Source: Anthonomus grandis grandis (taxonomy: Eukaryota > Arthropoda > Insecta > Coleoptera > Curculionidae). From it: DNA of 64,000 nt. The stretch is taken from assembly GCF_022605725.1 (NCBI RefSeq), contig NC_065556.1:4836001-4900000 (forward strand), given 5' to 3'. Position 1 is the first letter of the stretch. Each line of letters begins with the position of its first letter. The notes under the pieces were generated by a model. That model saw only the letters and a list, made by a program, of their open reading frames with translations, searched no databases and had not been told where the DNA came from. Positions 10,385 to 21,145 of this stretch are shown one piece after another. Both the position numbers and the translations under genes were made by a program.

Positions 10385-11006
10385 TTTCTTTTATTTTTTT
10401 GCATTTCCGTCAGAACTTCCTCCGGTATTATTGATACAGTTGGATATATCTATGTATAAAAGTGTCGATACATTGAGTCCATACTCATCCATTGTATTAC
10501 GTCAATAAGATTTTAACAACTTCAAAGTTGAAAATTGCCTCTCTGGCGTTGCTGTGCTTACAGGTAATGTGCAAAAAATTTGTAATAAAGTATAAATGTT
10601 TGGATAAACGGTTTTTGTCGCACATTTCCAAGGGAGTTAAAGCCTATTCCGCAGACGTTATTGACGAACCAGGATTACCTAAATCAACTTTGTAGAATTC
10701 CACTAAACGAGCAAATCGCTGTAGCCCGTCATTAGAGATTTTGTTTTGCACAGGGATAAGGGAAGTTATTAAAATATCCTTATGTTTAAGAAACCTATCT
10801 TATAATTGAGTAATAGTACCATCTTAAAATGGAATAAATATATAAACTTTATAGTAGTCTTGCGGTGTTTCGGCTTCATAACTTGCTCTAGTTCTTTGAG
10901 ATTTTGCTAACCTTGGCTTTTTCAACTCAGTTTGAACATATTCTTCTATAGTCTTCTGTGCTTCCTTAAAAATACTAGGAAATAACACATCTGGCGTTTT
11001 TCTCAT
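10385..11006 (-). pseudogene. hAT copy 1 transposase, C-terminal dimerisation region
   Basis: The minus strand gives fragments matching the better preserved copy 2 (48582-48836), whose sequence carries the hAT dimerisation signature TLPVSTATSERQFSTFKLLK. Here stops and small indels break it. The N-terminal piece FPSIFKEAQKTIEEYV followed by PRLAKSQRTRASYEAETPQDYY (about 10845-10980) belongs to the same protein, upstream of the dimerisation domain. Reading stops at the LINE C insertion near 11020. Confidence 0.75.
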
Positions 11007-11086
11007 AGACTTATATAATAGACATGGACAATTAATGAGTCTGAACTGATTACTGATCGTGAATTGAATTCTTCTTTTTTATAGAC

Positions 11087-11716
11087 ATGTCCACGAAGGT
11101 TGAATCTCATTCATTTTCATATTCTACTAGTAAGATTGAAATTAGCTCTTCGAAAAGCTTAAGTATCTTTATTCTTAATATACAATCCCTAAGAAACAAG
11201 ATGGGTGAGCTTCATCTTTTGCTGGACACATGTAATTTTCCTGATATTGTACTTCTGACTGAGCACTGGTTGAAGCCTAGTGAATGTTTTTTTATATCTA
11301 ATTATGTTCCTATATCAAATTTTTGTCGTCAACAATCTATACATGGAGGAATCATGATCTTGGCTAGGCAAACAATTGAAACGATTTTTTGTAATATTGA
11401 TAAGTATCATAATCTTCTGTTAGAGAATGTTTTTGAATTCTCTCTTTCTTTTTGTAAGCGTTTTAATTTATATATTCTTTGTGTTTATAGGCCACTTACA
11501 GGAGATATTGCTATGTTTCTGGACAAACTTGATTCTCTTTTATCCCAGTTGTCCCTACACTCTAAGGTTATATTGGCTGGTGACTTTAATATCAACTACA
11601 CTGATGAAACGTTGCCACTTACTTCTCTTTTAAGTATTTTAAATTCTTACGACTTGAAAATGCACGTTCTTTCTTCCATACGAATAACTTCTTTATCTGC
11701 AACTACAATTGACTAG
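11087..11716 (+). pseudogene. LINE C endonuclease domain
   Basis: A 209-residue open frame with the AP-endonuclease order: LNIQSLRNKMGELH (residues ~30-45), PDIVLLTEHWL (~52-63), the YRP of ILCVYRPLTG (~133-142) and the metal-binding GDFNINY (~164-170). The end, SLSATTID, reaches the TxxSxTxID motif before a stop at 11714. The ATG at 11087 is usable but the first ~25 residues are not conserved. The catalytic SDH motif follows in another frame (ISDHEAIP near 11768). Confidence 0.75.
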
Positions 11717-11941
11717 TTCTGTACAAATTTTGATGACGTTTTATGCACAGTACTCCCATCTGGTATTTCCGACCATGAAGCTATTCCTGCTAAAATGCCA
11801 TATAATACTGTATTATTTTCATCTCATTATACGGGAAGAATTTTCAGTAGGAGAAATTTCAATGCTTTTTCTGCTGTTCGGTAAATTGGAATGCACTTGA
11901 AACGGCTTCTGACCCACTAACTTTATTTTTTCGAGTTCTGT

Positions 11942-13112
11942 GTGATAAGATCAATCAGCTTTCCTAAAATGAATCTTAAAACTAAGAAACGAAAATTGTG
12001 GGTTACAAGAGGCCGTAGAATTTCAGCTAAAAACCTCCGTTTTTTGACTAAATTGTGCAAATATACCACAAATAAAAATATCCTTGTATATCATCAGAAA
12101 TACCGTAGTCTGTACAGAAAGACAATTAAAACAGCAAAATCTAATTATTATAGGGATCCCTTAAATATGTCATCAAATAGGCAAACAGAGTGTTGGATTA
12201 TTAAAGATTTTAGATATTGCCATAGAAAAGTATCTGAACCGGAGTTAAGACCTGAAATTTTAAACGACTATTATTGTGATATACCTAATATCTTGCTCAA
12301 GGGCATTCGTAGTAACATTGATCCCTTATACTATCTTCAACAAGTGTCGGTTGAGCATTAATTTTTCTTTCATCCTGTCGATCTTACCAAAGTAAAAAAT
12401 GAAATCAAACGCCTAAAAAACCATAAATTATCTGGAGCTGATGGGATATCTTCGAGGTAGTTACTCTTTTTGCCTGATTCAGGCTTATTGCTTAAATGCT
12501 TTAGTTTCTGCCATAAACAATTCTTTACATATTGGCATTTTTCCTTCATGTTTAAAAGAGGTAGTGGTTATCCCTCTTCATAAGGGTGGAGATTTGGATC
12601 AGCCTTGTAATTTCCGTCCCATTTCTATTTTGTCTAACCTCTCTAAGATTGTTGAAAAACTTGCAAAAAGCAGAATTTTGTCCTTTTTACATCATAGTGG
12701 CATTTTGTCTGCAAATCAGTTTGGATTTCAAGCCGGTAAAGGGACTCATGATGCTGTTTTTAGCTTTTTGGAGAGCGTCTATGTGTCCTTGAATTCTGGA
12801 GAGTCATCGGCAGCAGTGTTTTGTGATCTATCCAAAGCATTTGACTGTGTGGATCATGGAATACTGTTATCTAAGCTCGATAAATATGGTTTTAGGGGCG
12901 TAGTGTTGCGATGGCTTGAGTCCTATCCATCAAATCGTACTCAGAAGGTTACAGTGTCTAGGCGTTTGTCTGCTTTTAGATCCCTAAAATGCGGCGTTCC
13001 CCAGGGTTCAGTGTTGGGATCACTGTTATTTTTACTGTATGTGGATGACTTGAGTTCATTGAAACTGCAAGGCAAGGGGGTTCAGTTTGCTGATGATACC
13101 ACCATACTATGA
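11942..13112 (+). pseudogene. LINE C reverse transcriptase
   Basis: The frame at 11942-12361 carries the pre-RT linker (KLWVTRGRRISAKN). After a shift, HKLSGADGISS at about 12424 marks the RT start, but the frame is lost again at 12457. The main open frame at 12441-13112 contains NFRPISILSNLSKIVEK, LSANQFGFQ, AVFCDLSKAFDCVDH (motif A), GVPQGSVLGSLLF (motif B) and QFADDTTIL (motif C, both Asp intact). It ends in a stop just after motif C. Typical of jockey-group RTs. Confidence 0.8.
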
Positions 13113-13189
13113 AGCCATAAAAATTCTGATTATATTAAGACTTGTATCCTTGAAGTCTGATGTTTGACGAAAATTCCCTCTTGCAGAAC

Positions 13190-13574
13190 ATTGTCTTTGT
13201 TATTCAAAAAAAGCAGTTAGATACCTGTGTTCTGCTGAGTTAAGAGATTCTTGCAAACCCCTCTTCATTTCTGAAAAAATCCTAACTCTTTTTTCACTCT
13301 TTATCTTAGAAACAGCTGCTCTTATTCACAAAATTCCCAAACTACCCTCTGACACTGGCCATTTAACTCGTTGTGTAAATGATGTTCCCCTACCTATTCC
13401 TACGTCTTCCCTTATTAAAAACTCATTAATTTACATAAGTAAAAAAATTTACAATCATGTCCCTCTATGTGTTAGACATATATGGGTTGTTAAGAAATTA
13501 AAAAGAGAATTAAAGACGCTTTTATTAGCTAAGGCATATTATAACCTGAATGACTTTTTTAATGATAGGTTTTA
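13190..13574 (+). pseudogene. LINE C C-terminal domain
   Basis: Reads KKAVRYLCSAELRDSCKPLF then KILTLFSLFILETAALIHK and a tail ending NDFFNDRF. This is the conserved end of jockey-group ORF2 proteins. About 200 residues expected between the RT motif C and this region are missing, so an internal deletion lies near 13115-13190. Confidence 0.65.
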
Positions 13575-13869
13575 ACCTTGGACATGTTGGAAAGTTTTTT
13601 TTTCCTTTTTCTTCTCTAGTTTTGTCAACAAGTTTACCTTTATTTAGTAATTGATTATTTTATTTAGTTATCTTTTATTCAAGTATGTTCAAAAAGTTTT
13701 GTCTTCTTGTGTTTAATTTTGTTTATTGTTTTGTCAACTTTTGAAATTGTATTTTTGTTTTGTTTTTTTTAGCTTGTAGGATGCTTGTACACAAGATTAT
13801 TCTTTCGTAATTTTCGTACATTATTCTTACGTAATATAGCACATTTTCTTTCTTTCTTTCTTTCTTTCT

Positions 13870-14460
13870 TAAGTTTTTCTATACAATTTTCAGCAAGAGT
13901 AATGGCATGAAATAAATCAATATTTTTTGACTGAAAAATTTTAGATAATTAAAGCGTAAAGGCAAAAACCGCTTCTGCTATTAAAAGAAAAATTATGAAT
14001 TCTGAAGAACCTAGAGTGTTAAGCAACAATTTTTCCCCAGAGGACGCGTCTTTTTCTTGTTACTCAGATATTTCTTCAAGTGCAGCTACTAAGGGCGTAA
14101 AAAGTTCTTTTGTTACATTTAAAGATTCTTGTCGCTAAACCCATCTGGTGCGACACAGTTGCTTAAGCCTATTCCTGCGTGTTTTTAAATGGCTTGACAG
14201 ATCATCAATTTTCTGAGTTAGTACATTTTGACGTTTAGTCGAGTTAAAAAAGTTGTAAGCACTTTCGATGATTCCCATGCAATTTCTTATAGGTTGTACA
14301 GTTGATGCATTGGAAATTGCTAAGTTTAGAGAATGTGATACCCAATACACATATAGTGCCATAGGATATTATGATTTTTTTATTAATGCTTGAACGCCAT
14401 TAAAGCGACCACTTCGTAACCCTGGCCTCGAAGATTATTTATATCTAAACCATAACTAAC
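13870..14460 (-). pseudogene. hAT copy 1 transposase, central part
   Basis: The minus strand carries STTDENLGNIIINLL (normally STTGExLA, about 14490-14450) and, at 14362-14135, VYWVSHSLNLAISNAST, then FFNSTKRQNVL and RLKQLCRTRWV. These are the catalytic-core motifs of DUF4371-type hAT transposases. Frameshifts separate them. It continues the protein broken by LINE C. Confidence 0.75.
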
Positions 14461-14552
14461 AAGTTTATTAATTATTATATTTCCTAGGTTTTCATCTGTA
14501 GTGGAGGCAACGGGACAAATTGTAAAAAAGACTCTTCTTCAGTTTAAATCCA

Positions 14553-14757
14553 ATAATACATAATCTGGCCAATAAAACTTGTAAAAATATATTTTTACCT
14601 AATATTTAGGTGACACGAAAAATTGTCCATGTTGATTTTACAATATTTCCTTTAATCCTTAGCATACATACATCGGTTTAATTTGATACAAGGATTTATC
14701 AAATTAAACCGATATCAAAGAGAGTAAATTTATCTTCCTAAAAAAAGTTTTAAAGGT
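14553..14757. other. Spacer with a long perfect hairpin
   Basis: No coding sequence. It holds a perfect 17-bp inverted repeat at 14672-14688 and 14697-14713 around an 8-base loop, next to the mariner fragment. Confidence 0.6.
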
Positions 14758-15272
14758 GTTTCGAGATATCCGTAATTACTTGAATACAGTGTTCCCAGGA
14801 AGATGGATAGGACGAAGAGGGCCAATAGAGCCACCAGACCTAAATCCCTGCGACTATTTTCTATAGGGGTACCTGAAAAGTAAAGTTTATATTAAGAAGC
14901 TCAACAACGTAGAAGATTTGAAATATAGAATTAGATATGAAATTAGACGTATATCACCCGAAATAATTGATAGTGTTTTACATGATTTCGTAAACCTTGC
15001 TTTCTGCCAAGAAGTAAATGGGGATCACTTTGAACATTTGACACATTAATAAAAGTTTTCACAGTTTATAACATTTTATCCTCCATTTTATCTTAATTTG
15101 TAAATAGACGTACTTACTTGCTTTCGTATTATTTAAATGTAAATATTTCGGAAACAGTTTTGAGATAAGGTGTGTTATACGAAACTTGTCCTATATTTCA
15201 TAAATGCAATAAAAAATATAGCATTCCATTAAAAAAATGACGATGAAGTCATATCTTTATTTTTGTTCCATC
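14758..15272 (+). pseudogene. Mariner-like transposase, C-terminal fragment and 3' flank
   Basis: From 14758 the plus strand reads GRWIGRRGPIEPPDLNPCDY, then GYLKSKVY, RRISPEIIDSVLHDF and NGDHFEHLTH before a stop at about 15046. This is the end of a DUF4817-type Tc1/mariner transposase; the third catalytic Asp (PPDL) is present and one TAG interrupts YFL-GYL. The following 220 bp, ending near 15272 at ttccatccTATA, could be its 3' UTR and terminal repeat. The N-terminal two thirds are missing. Confidence 0.75.
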
Positions 15273-15406
15273 CTATATACAAAAATTTATGTGAAATAAT
15301 GCGCAACTTATAATAAAAATTGACGGGTCCGAGCGTTTTTTCAAAAAGTCATGCCTTTAATTTTTCTCGATTTTTTGCGGAACTTTGGTGGTCACTGTAT
15401 ATGTCA

Positions 15407-15830
15407 TCAAAATGTATCAATAGTGCGATTAAAATTTATTTGATTATTATTCAAATTTAATTCCTTAATAAGAAAATTATTTACATTCTTTAGCCTGTTT
15501 TCTGCAGCTCCATTTGAAGCTGCATAATAAGTAGAAGAAGTAATTTGCCTAATATCATTATCTTTTAAAAATTGCTTAAATTCCTGAGCCGTAAACCGTA
15601 TAACATTTTCAGAGCACAGCACTCGAGGTAATCCACATTTTAAGAAAGGCCCTTTTAATTTATAATGCCATCCCAAGGTCCGTCTGCAATTGGCGAAAGT
15701 TGCAATATTCCCTTGCTAGGATGGATTCGACGGTGATTTTTGACAAACAGGACAAAATTTACATAGATTTTCGTTATCCTTATTTAAATTTGGCCACAAA
15801 ACCACATTTTTACTTTGCCCATATGTAAAT
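15407..15830 (-). pseudogene. Gypsy integrase
   Basis: The upper part reads CKFCPVCQK (second half of the HHCC zinc finger, about 15755). The frame 15676-15407 reads GLPRVLCSENVIRFTAQEFK then YYAASNGAAEN, the core domain around the second and third catalytic acidic residues. The usual SDNG has become SENV, so a catalytic Asp is changed to Glu. The C-terminal domain is missing. Confidence 0.8.
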
Positions 15831-16645
15831 TATGAGCATTTATAAAAATGAATTTTAAAAATGTGAAACTTCAAATCTGGGCACTCATTTAAATAACTTA
15901 TTTGTAAGCTATCCAAATTACCGGTATCCGGAATGCCGACCGGCAATTGCGACCGAAAATCTGCATTATTTTTACTCGATTTTATATATTTTACTACGAA
16001 TTTAAATTCACGCATATCTTAACAGTCTAGTCGCTGCCATAACGGGAATTCCTTTTTTTATTCCGAAAATAAAAACAAATGCTTTATTATCTGTATTTAA
16101 AGTAAATTCATACCCTGACAAAAGCTGATAAAGTCTTTTGACATCGAAACTAAAGCTTATTGCTTCATTGTTTATCTGACTTCAACGTTTTTGCTATTCA
16201 TTAAGTGTTTTGAAGGCAATGCAAATACGTCGTTATATGCCATCTTCGAACAATGAGACAAAACCGCCCCCACACGATAATCAGAAGCATCCACTATTAA
16301 ATTTAAAGATACATTTGTGATTGAAATGTACCAAAAAGCTTTTCGAATGTAAAATATCTTTTACTTTTTTAAAAGCTAATTGGCATTGCTTACTCCAATT
16401 CCATGCAGTGTCTTTCTTTATTAAATTATGCAGCGGGTTTAAAATTGTAGGGATATTAGGAATAAATCTATTATAGTAATTCATTTGCCTGTAAAAGCTC
16501 TTATTTGAGATATTGTTGATACCAATATTTGTTTTTTAGCATCTAATTTTTTTTTTCATTAATGCACTGACACTAATATCAAATGCTAAATAACAGATTC
16601 CGAAAAAAACATACATTTATTAACCCTTACAGTTAACCTTAATCT
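15830..16645 (-). pseudogene. Gypsy RT thumb and RNase H
   Basis: At 16484-16281 the minus strand has MNYYNRFIPNIPTILNPLHN and WNWSKQCQLAFKKVKD, the RT connection to RNase H. Farther down, VGAV (about 16270) and FKFVVKYIKSSKNNADF (about 16010-15960) are RNase H landmarks. Stops and shifts are common. Directly above 16650 lies the piggyBac; RT words continue across it at 18827. Confidence 0.75.
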
Positions 16646-16649
16646 TTAA
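16646..16649. repeat. TTAA target duplication of piggyBac, left
   Basis: TTAA at 16646-16649 and 18823-18826 flank the element, the invariant piggyBac target. Joining the flanks restores gypsy RT sequence. Confidence 0.85.
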
Positions 16650-18822
16650 CACGTTGAGCCCCGCGTGCCCACCGGTGGGCATTTGGATTTTACTTCCAGG
16701 GACCAAATTTTCATTCTGGATATTTTTTGTTAATAGTTATTTTTTTGCAATTTATGTTGTTTGTGGATTAATACTCGATACTCGGTCTGTCGACTTTTGG
16801 CTGTTTTTGTAATTTTTTTGCGGTGAGCACGTGGTCCCAGAATGCTATTTTACATTTTGGGACCGAATGCCCACCCGTGGACACTAGCTTTAATATCTTT
16901 TATTGGCTAAGAAATATCTATCGGATCAGGAGTTGGCAAAGGAGCTGGAGAATCTGTCTGACGACGAGTCAAGAGATATAATAGAAGACGAAATTACCGG
17001 ATTTTCAGATGATTCGCTCGTGGATAAAGATTTTATTCCTGTTGAAAGTGATCTGTCATCCGATAACGATTCATCCGGTAATAATTCAGATAATTCTGCC
17101 ATATTATTATCCAAAGATCTAGACGATAACGTACCTCTAGCGACTTTAACTACTAAGCAAAAATGGGATCACGTTTAAGGAGACCGACTGTCTTTTAGTG
17201 AAAGCCCTCAGAATGTTGGTGTTGTTCCAGCTGTTAGTGCAGACTTTGCAGAGAACGAACCAACTGAATTCTTTAGCTATTTTATCGACGATGAGATGAT
17301 TAATATATTTGTGACTGAAACCAATAGGTTTGCTTCACAGCGAATTGCTGCGGCAATAGCAGATCCAAACCGGAAGGCCAAGGTGCCGAAATAGGTGGAT
17401 ACCAATCCCGTGGAAATGCGAAAATTTTTTGGCATTATATTATGGATGGGCCTTCTTCCAATGCCTCAGTTACGGGATTATTGGTCAACCAAATCGTTAT
17501 ACCAAAATCGCATACGCACAATTATGAGTAGAAACAGATTTGAAGGTATTTTGGGCATGTTCCATGTAAGTGATAATGAGAAGGACAGACCCTCTGATGA
17601 CCGACTTTACAAAATATCCGAATTTCTTGATATGCTGCAAAAGAAATTTAAGTCCTCCTGCATGCCCAAAAAAGACATTTGCATCGACGAAAGTAACGTC
17701 CCGTTTCGAGGACGCATTTATTTCAGACAATATATACCTAATAAGCGACACCGCTACGGTATAAAGCTTTTCAAGTTGTGTGTATCTGGAGGATACACCT
17801 GGGATTTCAAAGTATATACCGGCAGAGAAAAATCATGTGAAGTTGCAGTTTCTGAAAAGGTAGTCATGGAATTGATGGAAGGTCTTTTGGACAGTGGCCG
17901 CACAATTTACACTGACAACTAGTACATGAGCGTATCATTAGCCAAAAGACTGATTGACCGAAAAACGCATTTAGTCGGTACAATTAGAGCAAACCGCAAA
18001 GGTAATCCTCAGGAAGTAATAAAGGAAAATTTGAAGGTTCTGGTTGAAAAGAAGAAGAAATTGAAGGTTAAAAGATGAAAGGAGGCCTTTATCGACTTGT
18101 CGGATCAAATGCCAGCATACGCGCCTTTTCTAAGGCGAACTTCAAAATGGTACAAACGCCTAGTGTTTCATCTCATTACTGCTACAACAATAGTAAACGC
18201 GTTACATTTTTACAATAAAATAGACAAGAAAAAAATCAGCATCACCACTTTCAAAGAAGAGGTAGTTTCAGGTCTCATTGAAAACGACGAAAAACTTAAT
18301 ACTGTTTCTCGTCCTTCCACGTCAAGAACGCAACGTTGCACGTTGAAGGAAGTGGAAGGCCAAAAACGAGTTACTCGAAAGAGATGCACTAAATGCTACA
18401 GCACCATGTCAATAGCTCACAATGCTGCGTACGCCCGAAAAAATGCGAAAAAGGTCAATACAATTTGTGTACCGTGTAATATTCCCCTTTGTATTTGCTT
18501 CCAAAAATATTTGGCTTAAGACTTTAGTATCAGCAGTTTCTTTGTGACAGTGTGTATTTCGTCAAACGTTAGGTCGTTTTAGTAAGTTTTATTATATTTA
18601 GGTGTTGAAATGTTTTTTTTTTCTGCTCTTATAAACTAAATACCTAAACTATCCAAATTGCCCAACCCAATATATTTTTTGGCTCATCCTGGGACCAGAC
18701 CGTCGTTTGGTATAGGCAGAATCAATATAATCCATGCTCACGGGTGAGCACGCGGTCTCTGAATAAGCGATGCAATGTGCCCTAGAAAGCAAACTCGAAA
18801 TGCCCACCGGTGGGTCAATGTG
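16650..18822 (+). mobile_element. piggyBac-like transposon, full length by its ends
   Basis: Ends read CACGTTGAGCC (left) and, reversed, CACATTGACCC (right), both followed by the subterminal palindrome CCCACCGGTGGGC. Length is 2173 bp with TTAA on both sides. It carries one transposase reading frame in plus orientation, opposite to the gypsy element it sits in. Both termini look intact, so it may once have been mobilised in trans. Confidence 0.9.
16903..18519 (+). pseudogene. piggyBac transposase with four in-frame stops
   Basis: One continuous frame without frameshifts: an acidic N-terminal domain (residues ~1-70), DDE_Tnp_1_7 core, and a C-terminal cysteine-rich domain (RCTKCY ... CVPCNIPLCICF). 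Catalytic sites visible are ICIDESNVPFRGR (first Asp), TIYTDN (second Asp) and IDLSDQMPAY (third). Stops are at 17176 (TAA), 17392 (TAG), 17920 (TAG) and 18076 (TGA). The frame opens at a TTG with no ATG upstream, so the start is also lost. About 40 residues expected between the second and third Asp regions are missing, near 18080-18090. Inactive, but relatively young. Confidence 0.9.
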
Positions 18823-18826
18823 TTAA

Positions 18827-19398
18827 AACGATCTCAAGATTTTTAATATGTGTTTCTTTATTTTCTCAGTTATTAAAATATTGTCAAGAAAAACTGTCAC
18901 TTCTTTAACATTTCTAAAGAGTTGATCCATCATGCATTGAAATTGTCCTGAAGCACTACTAACTGCATATGATAATCTATTATAATAAAATAAACCCTTA
19001 TAGGTTGAGATAGTAGTTAATTTTGCCGAATTTGATTCTAATATCATTAATTGCTGATATGCTGCGTTAAGATTGATTTTTGAAAATGTTTCACCCCCCA
19101 CTTAATTAAGCATAATTATTAACTATTTGTGAAATAGGGTACTTATCAGGTATGTATTAAAAATTGATTTAAGGTAATTTTATAATTCCTACAAATGCGT
19201 ACAAACCCATCCTTTTTTTACAACAGGTACCCATTCGGAATGTTGAATGGGAGCAATTATTTCAGCCTGCATCAATCGATCAACTTTCAACTCAACTTTA
19301 GATTTTAGTGCATAAGGCAATGGTCCTGGCTTATAAAATATTAAAATTGCATGATTTCTTAAAGTATAATTTTTATTTAAATTTATTAAAGCAGTCAA
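18827..19398 (-). pseudogene. Gypsy reverse transcriptase
   Basis: The minus strand reads PGPLPYALKSKVELKVDRLM and HSEWVPVVKKG (19398-19189), then FSKINLNAAYQQL (motif A) and VTVFLDNILIT (motif C) at 19101-18823. Gypsy RTs have YLDDILI here, so the second catalytic Asp is replaced by Asn. A shift lies near 19150. The frame continues across the piggyBac insertion into 16645. Confidence 0.85.
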
Positions 19399-19430
19399 TT
19401 TTGTTTAAGAATATATTTGGGTCAATTTAA

Positions 19431-19740
19431 TTATTCCTTTTTTTCTTCTGTAATTAAATTTATTTGCTTAAATCCAATATTACATTTTGTACTAAAATCT
19501 CGTCCCAGCAAGGTAACACTGCTTTTTTTTATAACACAAAAACTCAAAATGTATCGCTTATCATTATAGTTAGCCAACAAATCAACTTGCCCGACTGGGG
19601 AAATCTTTCCCTCTGTAAAATATATCAAAGTAAGTTCTGTTTTGAATAATAATATGTCAAAAAACTATTTTTCATACATAAAAAAAAGTATACAAGAAAT
19701 GGCAGTTCTTGAATCTAGTTTAAAATTAAACACCATTTCA
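19431..19740 (-). pseudogene. Gypsy protease
   Basis: The lower part (19628-19431) reads GQVDLLANYNDKRY and VTLLGRDF, the end of a retroelement aspartic protease. The active-site DTG region upstream (about 19725) is altered to DSRTAIS, so the catalytic Gly is lost. Position between gag and RT fits. Confidence 0.65.
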
Positions 19741-19799
19741 TTTAAAAAAATGTCAACTATAATCGGAACGTTTCATCTTTTAGAGTATAGATTGGATCA

Positions 19800-20870
19800 T
19801 TTAAATTTATATCAAAATTTAAACCATCTGGATTTAGAATATCACAAAATTTACATTTCTATTTATACATTGTATTCTATTATTGGTTTTAATACGACAT
19901 ATCCTACAATATGTCTTAGAATTTTTATAAAAACATTTATGTTCAGAATGTTTACTTACTTAATGTTTACAACCAATGAAGCAAATATCAGTAGCACTTT
20001 TAATTGTTCCTGGAGTTGAGGATCCACTGTTAATAGCTAATGATTGACCACAGTTTTTACCTCGATGCTGTTGATTCCATTAAGATTTTCGTCCACTACT
20101 ACAGCCTTTACCATATCCCTGAATTTAAACATTTTCCAGCTATTCTTGTTTTACCATGGAATTTTGCATGTCCGAACTAGAATTCATAACACTGGTTTCA
20201 ACCGTCATTGCCACTCTAAGCGCCTCATAAAAGGTAATACTGCAATTTTTCTCTAGCACTTTTTCCAGAGCCGACCTCGGTAGCACCGTGGGCAAAGTGT
20301 TCACGATGCGATCGTGTGGTCTCAGGTTCGAATCCTGGCATGGGCATGGTTGTTTGTGTTTGTCTTAAAAACAAAGCACTTGTGGTTCGGAACCCACATT
20401 AAATTGTAGGTCCATAATAAACAACAAAATTGGGCGGCCGTCGAAATACGACGGGAGTCCATTGTAATTGAGGAAGAAGAAGAAGACTTTTTTGAGAATC
20501 TTGCCTGAATTTATTCTGCAAATAAATCGATCGCGTAGAACATTTTTGAACTAATTCTCAAATTCACAATTTAACACTTAAATTACGAATTCTTACTGCC
20601 CAATTCTGAACACTCTCATTGGGAGACTTATAGGGTGAGTAAAACAAAAACTATAGTTTATCCTGCATTGTAGCTGGTTTAATAATGAACAGAGTCTTTA
20701 TATTCAGATTTAGAAGATTTTATTGCTATGCATACATTTTGCAAATTATATGCTTCCTGCGTTAAAACATTTAATAAAATTTCCCTCTTTTTGGCCCCAT
20801 CATTGATGCCGTTTGCAACAAAAAACTGTTTAAGGCGGCGTATATAGACTAATCAATGATGCATTCTTGT
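19800..20870 (-). pseudogene. Gypsy gag, interrupted by a SINE
   Basis: The minus strand begins near 20830 with FFVANGINDGAKKREILLN, passes through capsid-like words (SELGSKNS near 20600), is interrupted by the SINE at 20485-20265, and resumes with FYEALRVAMTVETSVMNS. A cysteine-rich stretch at about 19970-19890 could be the zinc knuckle. Frames shift several times. The element's 5' UTR and LTR are not present. Confidence 0.65.
20265..20485 (+). mobile_element. tRNA-derived SINE
   Basis: Begins CCAGAGCCGACCTCGG, has a pol III A box (TAGCACCGTGGG, 20281-20292) and a perfect B box (GGTTCGAATCC, 20325-20335), a tRNA-unrelated body, and a (GAA)n tail at 20470-20485. ACTTTTT at 20258-20264 and 20486-20492 is a likely target duplication. 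The tRNA part contains a perfect 6-bp stem CACGAT/ATCGTG in the anticodon-arm region. It lies inside gypsy gag and is one of the younger insertions. Confidence 0.85.
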
Positions 20871-20874
20871 ATCA

Positions 20875-21145
20875 TATTCTAATTGTAAACCGACTCATCA
20901 TCATCCAGCCAAACACGTCCGTTGTTGGGAATAGGCCATCTCCATAAGTCTCCATATCTTTTTATCTTGTGCAGTTGCAACCCAGTTACTGGTAAGTCTT
21001 TTGAGGTCGTCCGTCCATCGAGTTGGTGGTCTTTCCCTGCTTCATTTGTCCGATCTTAGTCTTTATTCCGAAATTCACTTAGTCCATCTGCCGTTTCGCA
21101 ATCTCGCAATATGACCGGCCCATTTCCACTTAAGTTTTGTGATGC
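20875..21145 (-). pseudogene. RTE-type LINE, C-terminal end
   Basis: The minus strand reads GRPPTRWTDDLKRLTSNWV, AQDKKIW, and AYSQQRT, the very conserved end of RTE/BovB-type ORF2 proteins. It is separated from the rest of the ORF by the insertion at 21146-21815. Confidence 0.8.

Larger units (their letters stand above)
11025..13862 (+). mobile_element. LINE C, jockey-like, inserted in hAT copy 1
   Basis: Sequence absent from the corresponding place in hAT copy 2. It has an AP endonuclease, an RT and a C-terminal domain in order, and ends in a (TTTC)n microsatellite at 13847-13869. The 5' boundary is near 11025-11045. A target duplication cannot be resolved because the TTTC tail merges with the hAT sequence ctcttaag. 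ORF1 is not visible, and a deletion removes the segment after the RT active site. Confidence 0.75.
9865..14552 (-). mobile_element. hAT transposon copy 1, split by LINE C and lacking its right end
   Basis: The left terminal repeat CAGTGGCGTATCCAG is intact. The minus strand encodes pieces of a DUF4371/hAT-dimerisation transposase: C-terminal part at 10385-11006 and the central part at 13870-14460. Sequence of 10340-10800 is over 90% identical by eye to 48480-48960 in copy 2. LINE C lies between 11025 and 13862: copy 2 is continuous there. The right terminal repeat is missing; similarity to copy 2 stops near 14552. Confidence 0.85.
15405..20870 (-). mobile_element. Ty3/gypsy retrotransposon interrupted by piggyBac and SINE
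   Basis: The minus strand carries, from high to low coordinate, gag (20860-19800), protease (19740-19431), RT (19398-18827 and 16645-16500), RNase H (16484-15830) and integrase (15790-15405). Order gag-PR-RT-RH-IN defines gypsy. piggyBac sits inside the RT (TTAA) and a SINE inside gag. No LTR was found at either end. It is truncated at both sides: by RTE remains beyond 20870 and mariner remains below 15405. Confidence 0.85.

Noticed and set aside
13847..13869. CTTT tandem repeat as an independent microsatellite
   Set aside because: It sits exactly at the 3' end of LINE C and is best read as the LINE tail.
20281..20340. A functional tRNA gene
   Set aside because: A and B boxes are good but the cloverleaf is incomplete, the body and (GAA)n tail follow, and a duplication flanks the unit: it is a SINE.
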